From Codonopsis lanceolata (taxonomy: Eukaryota; Streptophyta; Magnoliopsida; Asterales; Campanulaceae): 64,000 nucleotides of DNA. Of the stretch, positions 12,427 through 22,912 are shown piece after piece. The stretch's first letter is position 1. Each line of letters begins with the position of its first letter. Under the pieces are notes generated by a model. It was given only the letters and a program-made list of their open reading frames with translations, searched no databases and was not told the DNA's origin. The stretch lies in the NCBI GenBank assembly GCA_013146195.2, contig CM028380.1, positions 83,299,142 to 83,363,141 of the forward strand. The letters are read 5' to 3'. The position numbers and the translations under genes are program-made.

Positions 12427-13628
12427 AAAAGAAATTCAAGAGAAAGATAAAGAGAAAGAGGCAAAACCTCTTGAGAAACCATATGTTGCACCTCCACCAT
12501 ATGTTCCACCAATTCCATTTCCTAGTAGATTAATTAATTAAAAATAAAATAGATAAACAATTTACGGAAATTTATAATATGCTGTCTGAAGTGAATATTA
12601 ATCTTCCTTTACGCAACGTTATTAAAAATATTCCATCATATGCCAAGCTTTTCAAAGATCTTCACTCTAGAAAACACAAATTTGAAAAGAACGAGAAAAT
12701 AATTGTTTCTGAAAACGTAAGTGCTGTATTACAACCTGAACTCCCACCTAAATTAAAAGATCCAAATATTTTCAATATCCAAGTTTCTTTGGGTAATTCT
12801 AAAAAGATGAAAGCAATGCTTGATTTAGGTGTGAGTATTAATTTGATGCTTTTCGCTGTCTACAAACAATTAGGATTGAGAGAATTAAAATCCACTACTA
12901 TGTCCTTAAAGTTAGCCGACCGTTCAGTCAAACATACCTTACGAATAGTAGAGGATATTTTAGTTCAAGTTGATATGTTGATCATACCGGTTGACTTTGT
13001 GGTTCTAGAGATGGAAAAGAAAATATGCAAAAATAATGAAGTTCCTATTTTTTTAGGAAGACCTTTTATAGCCATGACCAACACAATGATTAATGTGAGG
13101 AACGGTAAGATGTCGATGCCAGTTATGGGAGAGGATATAGATATTTCAGTTTTTGATGCGATGAACAGACCAAGTGATATGAACGCTTGCTTTTCAATTA
13201 GTGAAATAGAAAATCTTAGAGCCCAAAACTTTGAATCAGATTTAAAGGAAGACGAATTAGAACGAGTAATGGTAGGAAGAGATGCTAATGATAGAGATTT
13301 TCCAAATTTGATATTCGATATTCAGGAATTAGAAAAAGATATCCTTGCAGAGGATGCTCAATTGGGAAAAGAGGAACTTGAAGTTCCTAAAGTTGAATCT
13401 GAAGTTCCTAAGGATGATCAAACTGAAAAAGAGGAATTAAAAGTTCTTAAGATCACCCCGTCTATTGATTCTCCTCCGGAACTAGATTTAAAGCCCTTAC
13501 CACCCCACTTGAAATATGTATTTCTTGGGGAAGGGAAAACTTTACCCGATATAATTGCTGCTGATTTAACGGAAGAACAAGAAGCAAACTTGTTAAAAGT
13601 TTTATGGACACATAAAGAAGTCATATGA
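12427..13628 (+). pseudogene. Athila protease region of pol
   Basis: The open stretch from 12579 to the TGA at 13626 encodes the retropepsin-like aspartic protease (about 12760-13130). The active-site motif reads AMLDLGVSINLM, against the D-L-G-A-S usual in plant gypsy elements, so alanine became valine while the catalytic aspartate remains. The flap-side motif FLGRPFIAMTNTMINV is recognisable. An acidic KEELEVPK-rich linker leads towards RT. The proline-rich PYVAPPPYVPPIPF just upstream (about 12480-12525) belongs to the same polyprotein in a shifted frame and is followed by stops. Two adjacent stops (13626-13631) cut it from RT. Confidence 0.87.
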
Positions 13629-14545
13629 TAGTCCTTAGCAGATTTAAAAGGTATTATTCCTGCTATGTGTATGCATAAAATTTATTTGGAAGAAGGTACC
13701 AAACCTTCTAGAGAACGTCTAAGAAGACTTAACCCACACATAGAAGAAGCAGTTAGAAAAGAAGTTCTCAAGTTTCTTGATGCCGGTATAATATGCCCAA
13801 TATCTGATAGTAAATAGGTAAGTCCTGTCCAAGTAGTTCCTAAGAAATCGGGAATTACATTTGTGAAAAATGAGAAGGATGAGTTAGTTCCCACGAGAAC
13901 TATAACATGCTATAGAATGTGTATAGACTTAAGGAAATTAAATGCTGCCACTAGGAAAGATCACTTTCCTTTTCCCTTCATTGACCAAATTCTTGAAAGA
14001 TTAACTGGCCATGATTATTACTGTTTTCTTGATGGCTTTTCTAGTTACAATTAAATTTCGCTTACACTGAAATATCAAGAAAAGACTACCTTAACTTGTC
14101 CTTTTGGTACCTTTGCATTTAGGAGGATGCCCTTTGGACTATGTAATGCCCCTGTGTGTAGAAGTATTCATGAACGATTTTTCAGTATTTGGGAAATCAT
14201 TTGATAATTGCATAGAAAATCTAACATCGGTTCTCAAAAGATGTTGCGAAACCAATTTGACTCAAAGTTGGGAGAAAAGTCATGTTATGGTTAAACATGT
14301 GTCTAATAAGGGAATTGAAGTAGACAAAGGAAAAATTGAAGTTATCTCAAAATTACCTGCCCCAACTATAGTCAAGCGTGTTAGAAGTTTTCTAGGTCAT
14401 GCAGGTCTTTATAGAAGATTAATAAAAGACTTTTCGAAAATCTATAAACCTCTATGCAATCTATTGGCGAAAGATACGAAATTTATTTTTGACCAAGAAT
14501 GCTTAAATGCATTTAATCTGTTAAAAGAACAATTAACAAGAGCCC
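13629..14545 (+). pseudogene. Athila reverse transcriptase, catalytic region damaged
   Basis: RT of the Ty3/gypsy polymerase. Visible blocks are LRRLNPHIEEAVRKEVLKFL, SPVQVVPKKSG, CIDLRKLNAATRKDHFPFPF, FIDQILERL and YYCFLDGFSSYN. Stops fall at 13815-13817 (where a Trp codon is expected) and 14052-14054. About 20 residues between CNAP and the catalytic strand are missing with a frame change near 14155. The catalytic motif reads FMNDFSVFG where Athila elements have F-M-D-D, so one catalytic aspartate is Asn. The connection domain (RSFLGHAGLYRRLIKDFSK) is retained. Reading stops at AGCCC (14541-14545), the target site of A#3, and resumes after 43723. Confidence 0.92.
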
Positions 14546-14700
14546 TGTAAGACCCCGAACCTTCGTGTATTTGACTTTCTCATTTTGCTTGCCGTTTAAC
14601 CGTGACCTCACTTACTAAACTTGAGGAAAGAACCTTGATTTGTTTAGGTAGGCTATCTAGAAGCCAATACCTTAATTCCATATGTTCCATAGACTTTAAC
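14546..14700 (+). repeat. A#3 segment 1
   Basis: First 155 bases of copy A#3, ending with TTAAC (14696-14700), the target site duplicated by A#2. Confidence 0.88.
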
Positions 14701-15666
14701 TGTAAGACCCCGAACCTTCGTGTATTTGACTTTCTCGTGTTGTATGCTTTGTTGTTAATGCGTTGAGTGTTCGTCTTAGCATGTTAGCACTTAAATAGGT
14801 CTCATTGGAGTCTTAGTACCTTGCATATATGACTTATAATGTTCATCTTGATCATAGTATGCTTGGTTGAAAGTTTAGAAGTTTTGTTGCTTCGCTTGGT
14901 TGAAAGTTTAGTCTTAGTTGGTTTCTCGTGTTTGCCTTCATTGCTTGCATTGTTTGTGCTTTCAACTTGCGAGAAGTTCATTTAAGTTCTAGACCAAGTG
15001 TACTAGTATTTCTCACGCTTGCACAATCAATGTTCATAGATTTGTTGCATTTGGAAATAAGATGACCAACATATCACTTCACAGATTCAGTCCTGTTTTT
15101 GGGCGAACTTCGGAAAAATTCTGGTACCAATCTACTGAAGAGAATTTTATAAAACATTAGTATGTTTTACCTACATATGTTAGGATACTCCCTGTAAAAT
15201 ATGGTATTTTTCCAAGGTGTATAAGTACCTCATTTAGGTCTTGACTTACGGCTGTGCCAGAATTATGTTTTCAGGAAATCAGCTTCTGTACTTGAAGTTG
15301 TAGTAGCCATATTTTGATGAATATAAGTCCAAATTGTGTAATTTAAAATTCTAAAATATATTTTAATGAGTCTAGTTTCATAAAAATCAATAATCAACTC
15401 ATTTTGAGGTGTGAGCTATTTATGGTCGATTTTACAAGATTGACAGTCTGTTTTCCAGATTTTGAGTTTTTGACTTGTTTTGGTTGAAGACCCCCTTGCC
15501 CTTTGCCCCTTGTCCAAAGTCCGACCATTTCAGCTTAGAACACCATTTTTGACTTTAGTCAAACCCTTGTTAGACCCTTGGATCATCCCTTATCAAAAGC
15601 CATCCTCCCTTAGCCAATGAGAAGCCAATTAACCCCCTTCACATGGATTAGGGTCTTGTTGGCAAG

Positions 15667-15674
15667 TATAAAAG
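15667..15674 (+). promoter_or_regulatory. TATA box of family A LTR (A#2)
   Basis: TATAAAAG in the context GGCAAGTATAAAAGAAAC. The equivalent in A#3 is TATATAAAC at 21186. A leader-like stretch follows directly. Confidence 0.65.
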
Positions 15675-17984
15675 AAACTTTCAGCCCTTCCAGCCATTGT
15701 TGATCAACAAGAACCAGAGAATCAGAGCTTCATCCACCATTTTCGTCCATGGAGGTCACCCTAACTTGAGAGATCATTTCCCGGAGTTCCAGTGGTCCGA
15801 TCGGCGATCTGAGACCGCGAAATCGAAGCCCTTGATCTTCTCTACAACAATCCTTGCTTTGATCATCCATTCATCCATTAATCTTAGGACTAAGGTACGT
15901 TGACAATTCCCTGAGATTTTCATGTTCAATAAAATGACATGACCCCTTCATTATAGTTGCTCTATTGATGATTATGAACATCTTTTGTGAAGACAAATCC
16001 TCCAATTCAACCTAAGAAATATGAGTAGGATTTTATGAATTCTTATTGAAGTTGTGATTTTGACTTTATGCAAAGCATGAATGTTGTTTATAACGAGCTT
16101 AGGAACAACTCTTGTGAAAGATTATGTTTCAATTCAAGATTTAACAAAATCTCCGATTCTAGGATTTGAAACTCGGGATTGTGTTTAAGGCTAGTTTAAG
16201 ATCATGAACGGCCTAGTTATCGAGATCTAAATGAAAGGAGAACTTAGGAAAGGGCAATGTGATGCATATAGTATCAATGCTCTATTTGGTTGAATTTTAG
16301 TAAAACTCACCGGAGTTGAGATTAGGGAGTTATTGAACAATACCGACTCCACATTCAATCCCTACGTCGTTTGTAGTGCGTTAGACTAATATATTAGCTT
16401 ACGTGACTTTGGGATGGATTGAAAGACATGTTTGATATGAGTGATTATAAGACTCAATCGAGTTCTTATGTGGTTTATGTGATTGTGTGAAGCAAATGCA
16501 CAATTGAGAGCATGTTGTAGAATGATGTATCTACTTGACAGGTTGAATTCGCTCTTGTCGAATTCCTACTTGATTCTTTAATGAGTAAAAACACCTACTT
16601 GTTGAATAATGAATTTGAGGACTATTCTATGAGAAGATTTGAATTGGGGCTTTCTTAGTACTCTATACATGGAGTCTACTTGTATAACTCGCTGGGATGA
16701 CCATGTTGTTATCTAAGACTCACCGGTATGGTTTGACCTTACGGGTTATTACCGCTCTAGTGTTGCTTAAGTCTTTGACTACCATCGACTTTTGTGTTAT
16801 TGAATGAGTTACTACTCTAGGAAGAGTTTAGTAAATGACTTCATGATCCGAGACTAACGGAGTAGTCTTGGATAGTACTTAATGGACTGATGGTTAAGTT
16901 GTGACTCTGTTGAATTTCATAGGTGAATGTGGAATACTGTGTATATTTTATATTATGACTAAATGCATGATTTCCTACCTTGTCAAGAATTGATTCTTCT
17001 ATGTGTTTCTATGATATGACTTATGAGCATATTGAATGTATTTGCCTTCGTGCACGATCGTTTCTACAGTTAATGAATTATGGTGAACTTGGATTCTACT
17101 ATTAAGTGGAATTATGAATCAAAATTGAACTAAGCTTGATTTCACAATAATCAACTTGGGCTTCCCTTATATAATTGACTTGGGACTTGAACTAAGATTC
17201 CTAAATGGAATGAGAACCTTGCTATGCCTCAAACGAGAACATAGAAAAGAGTCTTGGGACACATATAGTGTTCAAACTCTATTTGGTTGGAATTGTAGTA
17301 AAGACTCAACAGAGTCGAGTTAAGGAACAATTGAACCTTACGAGGATCGTGGTGAGATCCTATGACAATTATATTCCAGTTGACTAGATTACTAACTTTT
17401 GGGACTTGAATAGAATAGAGTGAACAACTTGACACTTATGATTTAGAGACTCAAATGAGCTCCTATTTTGGTTTTGTGATTATTGTAACAATGTGCATAA
17501 TCGTATGAGTTTAGTAGATAATTATATCTACTTGAGAATTAGCAAGTAAACATCTACTTGTGCATTGCATATAAGTCCAGCTGGCATTACTTGAGTTTTC
17601 ATGATGATGGTGGGACGATGCATTGCCTTCACGAATTATGGGATTCGTGATTGTAATGTATCGTCGTACCGGATTCGGGTTTCACACACACCTCTACTAC
17701 TAGCTACAGTGGGGAAGTAGCCCCCTTTGTCGTAACCAATTGAGCACATTGGCTAGTGCTATTTTCCTGAGTAGAGAGCTCAAACCCGAGAAGAGAGCTC
17801 GGTACTTTGATACCTGAACACGGGTATCACTGGCACGATATGATTAACAGTTGTGATTGCAGGAAAAATACAACGAAAGTGATTTGGTATCTTCTATATC
17901 CTTTATGTGGCTTACTATGGGCACTTATGTGATAACAAAGTGTTAGTTGAACATGAGATCTTATTGACCATGTTTGTATTGGCT

Positions 17985-18240
17985 GATGATATATGAGAGA
18001 TTTGATATGTATATATAGATATATGCATACTTGTATATGAGATATATATGAAAGACTTGATGTGTATATATATAGATATGCACACTTATGCATGATGATT
18101 TTTATGGGAGATTTGATATGTATATTTAGAGATATACATACTGATATAGGTGTATATATATAAACATGCACCCTTTACACGTGGTAACAGTGTGAATAGC
18201 TTGATTTGTATATATTATGATATGTATACTTGCATATGAA
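17985..18240 (+). repeat. Tandem array in family A LTR (A#2)
   Basis: About four diverged units of roughly 55-60 bp built around GAGATTTGATATGTATATATA, each followed by a GATATGCATAC-type word and a GATATATATG-type spacer. The same array, with a different number and quality of units, occurs in A#1 (about 9300-9560) and A#3 (about 42386-42700). The Tyr/Ile-rich minus-strand frames across it are artefacts. Confidence 0.8.
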
Positions 18241-18470
18241 GTTTTGTGGGAACTACCTTCTAATTCATTTGATTTGTGTGTGAACAGGGGATTACACCCT
18301 GGTTCATTTGGACGGTTTAGTAAGTAAGAAGGAGTGGATATCTTGTGGAGTATCGAAACGATATGACGCCTCTTCACGGGTTTTTCTGTCATTTATAAAT
18401 GACACCATGGTTATGTTTATGTTACATAATTATATGTTACATATATATTGTGGTAGCATACTGGGTCATT

Positions 18471-18479
18471 ATGACTCAT
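18471..18479 (+). promoter_or_regulatory. Conserved ATGACTCAT motif (bZIP/GCN4-like) in A#2
   Basis: Palindromic ATGACTCAT inside GGGTCATTATGACTCAT. The same 9-mer occurs at the matching place in A#1 (51339), A#3 (42935), the deleted copy (48970), the family B solo LTR (28228) and both LTRs of the minus-strand family B element (32809 and 37735, as ATGAGTCAT). Binding by a bZIP factor is inferred from motif knowledge only. Confidence 0.55.
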
Positions 18480-19258
18480 CCCGTACTTGTTTTTAGTTGC
18501 GATCGATCACGCACCGAGGTCGAATAGATCGTGGCTGTAGCATGGCGCAGCTGGTCGATAGACCGAGGTTAGATCGTGTGGTTCGTGGTTGTAGCAGCCG
18601 ACTTTTCCGAGTAGCAGCTTGTGGAGTCTTGTTCCCTTTTTAGCATTGTCTTTGATTCCATGTACTTTGCTATTCTTGCGAGATCGAAATTTTGTAAAGT
18701 TATTTAGACTTTACAGTCGGGTAGAATATTTGGGTATTTGTATTGATTATTTCTTGGGCCGACGTGTTGTGTCGTGCCTTGTTTGTGGTTTTAGTATTTA
18801 TTCTAGTTGTCTCCCGGGCACGCAGTAGCTTTGGGAAATTTCCTTATTCTAATTTTTATAGTTGTTGGTTGACCCCGGTATGCTTTAGCCGTTGGGTATT
18901 TGTTATATCAGGTTGGTTCTTTGTTGAAACACCGACCTGGAGTGCCGATGGTTTGATTAGCATCTGCAATGTTGCGGCACGCGAGTTTTGTTTTTCCTCT
19001 TTTGAGAGATAATGTCTCTCTTGGTTTCATTGTCGTTGGTTTCGAGCTTCATAGCTTGGGACTTCTTTCTTATATTCCTTCCGTTGATTCAATTTTTGAA
19101 ATACCGTATTTTAGTGCGGCGTTATGTTCATGTTTAGGGCGAGTTTGCTCGACTGTTTGACTAGCACTACTGTTTAACAAGTGCTTGTCCTCTTCTTAAG
19201 TTAGTTCCAGCGGCACGACCTTGGGATTTCGTGTTGGAATCCGGGTCGGGTCGTTACA

Positions 19259-19958
19259 TTAACTAGTTAAAGTTACAAGTCGTATACCAACGTTGTTCGT
19301 TACTTGACTCGGTTGAGAGTTTTATTGCGTAATGTGAGAACCCAAATCCCTTTACATGTATAACATCATTATAGCATGTTTATTGTATGTATTAACATGC
19401 TAGAGACTTCGTTTCATTCATTTCATGCTTGCATTAAGTTGGTTATGATCATAGTAGAGTGATTGCCTTCCATGCGTTGCATGCTTTGTTGTTAATGCGT
19501 TGAGTGTTCGTCTTAGCATGTTAGCAATTAACTAGGTCTCATTGGAGTCTTAGTACCTTGCATATGAGATTTATAATGTTCATCTTGATCATAGTATGCT
19601 TGGTTGAAAGTTTGGAAGCTTAGTTGCATCGTTTGAGTCTTAGGGTTTCTCGTGTTTGCCTTCGTTGCTTGTATTGTTTGTGCTTTCAACTTGCGAGAAG
19701 TTCATTTAAGTTCTAGACCAAGTGTACTAGTATTTCCCATGCTTGCACAACCAATGTTCATGGATTTGTTGCATTTGGAAATAAGATGACCAACATATCA
19801 CTTCACAGATTCAGTCCTATTTTTGGGCGAACTTCAGGAAAATTCTGGTACCAATCTACTAAAGAGAATTTTCTAAATATTTAGTATGTTTTACCTTCAT
19901 ATGTTAGGTTACTCCCTGTAAAATTTGGTAATTTTCCAAGGTGTCTAAGTACCTCATT
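19259..19958 (+). repeat. A#3 segment 2
   Basis: Family A LTR sequence matching 14701-15230 of A#2 (for example GTTGTTAATGCGTTGAGTG), with an additional 5' portion. It ends at the 13-bp target site TAAGTACCTCATT (19946-19958) duplicated by the LINE tail. Confidence 0.88.
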
Positions 19959-20750
19959 ATTTCCATCCTCAAAAATTCGGGCATCTCTCCTCTCCCTATG
20001 GATAGCTGGAATCGAGCTTACTCATCCCGTATGGGTCACATTATTTCTAAAACTGTTCGGGTTATTAGCTGGTCCAAACCTGAGCAAGGATCTTTTAAAC
20101 TTAACACAGATGGAGCATGCCGAGGTAACCCGGGGTTAGGTTCAGGGGGTGATATTTTGCGCAACAGCATGGGAGATATGATCTGGGCTTTTTCAGCATC
20201 TTATGGCCTCTCTTCCAGCTTTCAAGTGGAATGTTGGGCTCTTTTAAATGGTCTCAGAGAGTTGCAGCGTAGAGGTTTGAGACAGGTTCGTGTGGAAGTT
20301 GATTCTAAAGGTCTTCTTGATTGCATTCAGGGTTCCGCGCATCCCCCTTGGCGATGCTCTTACTTGATTCGTTCTATTACTCTTCTTCAAAGGGAGTTAG
20401 ATATTTTCTTCCACCATATTTACAGAGAGGCAAATTCTGTAGCGGATGCCCTAGCCAATTTTGGTATTGATGAGGATCAAGACATTGTTTTTGATTCTGT
20501 TAATTCTCTCCCTGCCAAAATCAGAGGTCTTCTTATTCTGGATAAAGTTGGTACTCCTTATGTTCGGGTTTCTTAGTCCTTCGTTTTTGGCCTTTTTCCT
20601 CTCTTTTTTGCAGTTTATGTATTTCCTTTTCGAGGTTAGGCTCCTCTGTCCTCCCATTATAAGGGCCTGGTTGTCCCCCTCAAGTTTGTAATTTTTCCTC
20701 TATAAATAAAATCTAGCAGGGTACCGTCCCTGTTTCCTAAAAAAAAAAAA
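19959..20750 (+). mobile_element. 5'-truncated LINE tail with poly(A)
   Basis: A 0.8-kb LINE 3' end: the RNase H coding part, a 3' UTR of about 160 bases ending GGGTACCGTCCCTGTTTCCT, and a 12-base A-tail (20739-20750). It is flanked by TAAGTACCTCATT at 19946-19958 and 20751-20763, the long TSD expected of target-primed reverse transcription. The 3' UTR end matches the reverse complement of the minus-strand LINE end at 51917-51940, so both belong to one family. The severe 5' truncation is typical of aborted L1 reverse transcription. Confidence 0.93.
19972..20576 (+). pseudogene. LINE ORF2 C-terminus: RNase H domain (intact reading frame)
   Basis: An open frame runs through the surviving end of ORF2 to a TAG at 20574-20576. 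RNase H (RVT_3 type) motifs are in order: FKLNTDGACRGNPG (first Asp), SSFQVECWAL (Glu), RVEVDSKGLLDCI (Asp) and YREANSVADALAN (last Asp). The conserved tail DKVGTPYVRVS is shared with the minus-strand LINE (DKVGTPYLRIS). Unlike the other LINE ORFs here it has no stops, so this insertion is comparatively young. It lacks RT and endonuclease and has no start codon of its own. Confidence 0.9.
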
Positions 20751-20763
20751 TAAGTACCTCATT

Positions 20764-21792
20764 TATGTCTTGACTTACGGTTGTGCCAGAATTCTATTTT
20801 CAGGAAATCAGCTTCTGTACTTGATTTTGGTGTAACTTTATTTTGATGAATATGAGTCCAAATTGAGTAATTTAAAATTCTAAAATATATTTTAATGAGT
20901 CTACTTTCAGAAAAATAAAAAATCACCTCATTTGGAGTTGTGAGCTATTTATGGTCGATTTTACAAGAACGACTGTCCAGTAACAACAATCTGGAAATTG
21001 GTCAGAAATTCACTCATACGGGTTTTTTGGTAAGTTTTGGTTGATGACCCTCCTACCCTTGGCCCTTGGACGTCCAAAGTGACTTGAGCCTCCCTTGTTG
21101 ATGAGTCCTTATCAAGGGCTTGCATTCCTTAGCCAATAAGAAGCCACATAACCTCCATCACATGGATTGTGGTCTTCTTGAAAAGTATATAAACCTATTT
21201 TCAGCCTTGGCAACCATTTGTGATCACCAACCTTTAGATTTGCAGAGAGTAAACCTCCATTTTCGTCCATAGCAAGAACCCTAACTTGAGCGACCATTTG
21301 CCGGAGTTCCGGTGATCCGATCGACGATCCGAGACCGCCGAATCGAAGGCCTTGCTCTCCTCTACAACAATCCTTGGTTTGTTCTTCCTTCTAACCTTTA
21401 TTGATAGGCTAAAGGTGAGTTGACAATTCCCAGAAATTTCATGTTCAATATTATGACATGACCCCTTCATTATAGTTGTTCTAATGATGCTTAGGAACAC
21501 TTTTTGTGAAGTAGAATCCTCCAATTTAACCTATGAAATGTGTGTAGGATTTTATGATTTCTATATGAAGTTATGATTTTGACTTTGTGTAAAGCATGAA
21601 TGTTGTTTATTATGTGCCTAGGAACAACTCTTGTGAAAGAATATGTTTCAATTGTAGGTTTAACAAAATCACCGATTCCAGGGTTTGAAATTCAGGAATG
21701 TGTTTATGGCTAGTTTAAGGTCATGAACGGCTTAGTTATTAAGTTCTAAATGAACGGAGAACATAGAATTGAGCAATGGGATGCATTTAGTA
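20764..21792 (+). repeat. A#3 segment 3
   Basis: Family A LTR sequence matching 15230-16270 of A#2: a TATATAAAC box at 21186, a leader with CGGAGTTCCGGTGATCCGA, and GGTGAGTTG at 21414. It breaks off near 21792 where a family C LTR fragment begins; about 430 bp of family A sequence is missing at this junction. Confidence 0.87.
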
Positions 21793-22912
21793 TAAACTAC
21801 TATTTATTGATAGCAAATTATTAATCTAAAGGGGGTTTTTATAATTATTTCTATTATAAACTACTATTTATATTTAGATGTTTAACTAATTAGCAGTAAT
21901 TACAGATATGAAGATCTTATGGTGTGTGACAATCTAGGATTCTGGGTTTCACTTGTATCTCCTTTATGTTTAATTCATAATAATTATCATTCAATGTCTT
22001 GGGTTCGTTCACTAAAGATAGATATAGTCGTTGAACAATTGGTTCGGCCTCCATCCCATAAAATTCATCCATTCTATATCCTAAGCACAAGAACTGTAAT
22101 TTACCTGTCACCTAGATTTATGATCTATCTGTCACCTAGATCATGTATGAACCTGGTCCTAACTTATCACTCTCGTGCATCGATAGGTCCAATTTATTGT
22201 GTTGGTGAGCCGATTAATGCGACATATGCACATTGGTCATGCAGTTATCCGCACCTCTAGGCCTTTATTATTTGCGATTACATTCATTTGTTCAAAGCAA
22301 AATAATATAGGGATTGATAAACAACACAATCAACAAGCATTGAATGAACATATATACGAATCAAAACATAAATTTAATACAAGTTACCTCCCACCTCCTA
22401 GATTATGGATGATTTAGTTCATCATAGACAATGAACATCACATGGAGATGATCGGATACATGATTTGATCTTCAATACTTGAAATTACAAAATCTAATTA
22501 TGATATACAATCTAAAAACTACCTAAAATCTACCTAAGACTGCTTCCAGCCGATTTTCTATATGTTGTTCTCGGCATCTGACTTCAATATATACTCGGGA
22601 GTTGTAATCCAATCGAACCATTGTGTGAAAATCCGAAAATCACGCATTCTGACCACCTTGCGGTCGCAAGGTCTGATGTACCTTGCGTCCGCAAGGTCTT
22701 CAGAATCGACAGTTTTCATTTTTCTTCATTTTTCCTCTTTTGGCCCTTCTTGAAATCTGCACTTAAAACCCTGGAGTTTGGCATATTTTCACAAATAACC
22801 CTGAAACTTACAAAACTCATCGAAAACATATATTAGTAGCCAAAAGCCTCGTGAAATAGCATAATTTGAGTCATAGAAGCATATAAAATCGACGTATAAA
22901 ATACATCGATCA
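21793..22912 (-). mobile_element. Family C (Athila-like) LTR fragment, reverse
   Basis: Reverse complement of the LTR found complete at 56071-57358. The right edge (CATCGATCA at 22912) is the 5' end of that LTR. On the left, matching stops near 21806, so the last roughly 110 bases of the LTR and about 430 bases of host A#3 are absent, pointing to a deletion across the junction. TATAAACTACTATTTA occurs twice within 65 bases (about 21793 and 21857), a local duplication at the breakpoint. It contains CTTGCGGTCGCAAG-type repeats near 22655-22700. No TSD can be given. Confidence 0.85.

Larger units (their letters stand above)
14701..19258 (+). mobile_element. Complete solo LTR of family A, copy A#2
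   Basis: 4558-bp uninterrupted LTR, TGTAAGACCCCGAACC...GGGTCGGGTCGTTACA, flanked by perfect TTAAC duplications (14696-14700 and 19259-19263). No PBS, polypurine tract or internal coding domain is present, so it is a solo LTR left by LTR-LTR recombination. Its termini form an imperfect inverted repeat. It carries a TATA box at 15667, a leader-like segment ending at a GTACGT splice-donor-like site (15895), a TTGCAG acceptor-like site at 17857-17862, a tandem array at 17985-18240 and a conserved ATGACTCAT at 18471. I found no open frame with a recognisable product. Confidence 0.92.

Noticed and set aside
15697..15903. Leader ORF just after the family A TATA box
   Set aside because: Not conserved in A#3, where the equivalent leader has a different frame; treated as untranslated leader.
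17827..18392. Minus-strand ORFs rich in Tyr and Ile
   Set aside because: They translate a TATATA-rich tandem array in an LTR; the same artefact recurs at 42484-42855.
18619..19160. Hydrophobic plus-strand ORFs near the end of family A LTR (also at 43252-43552 and 49455-49757)
   Set aside because: They recur only because the LTR recurs; frames are not conserved between copies and no domain is recognisable.
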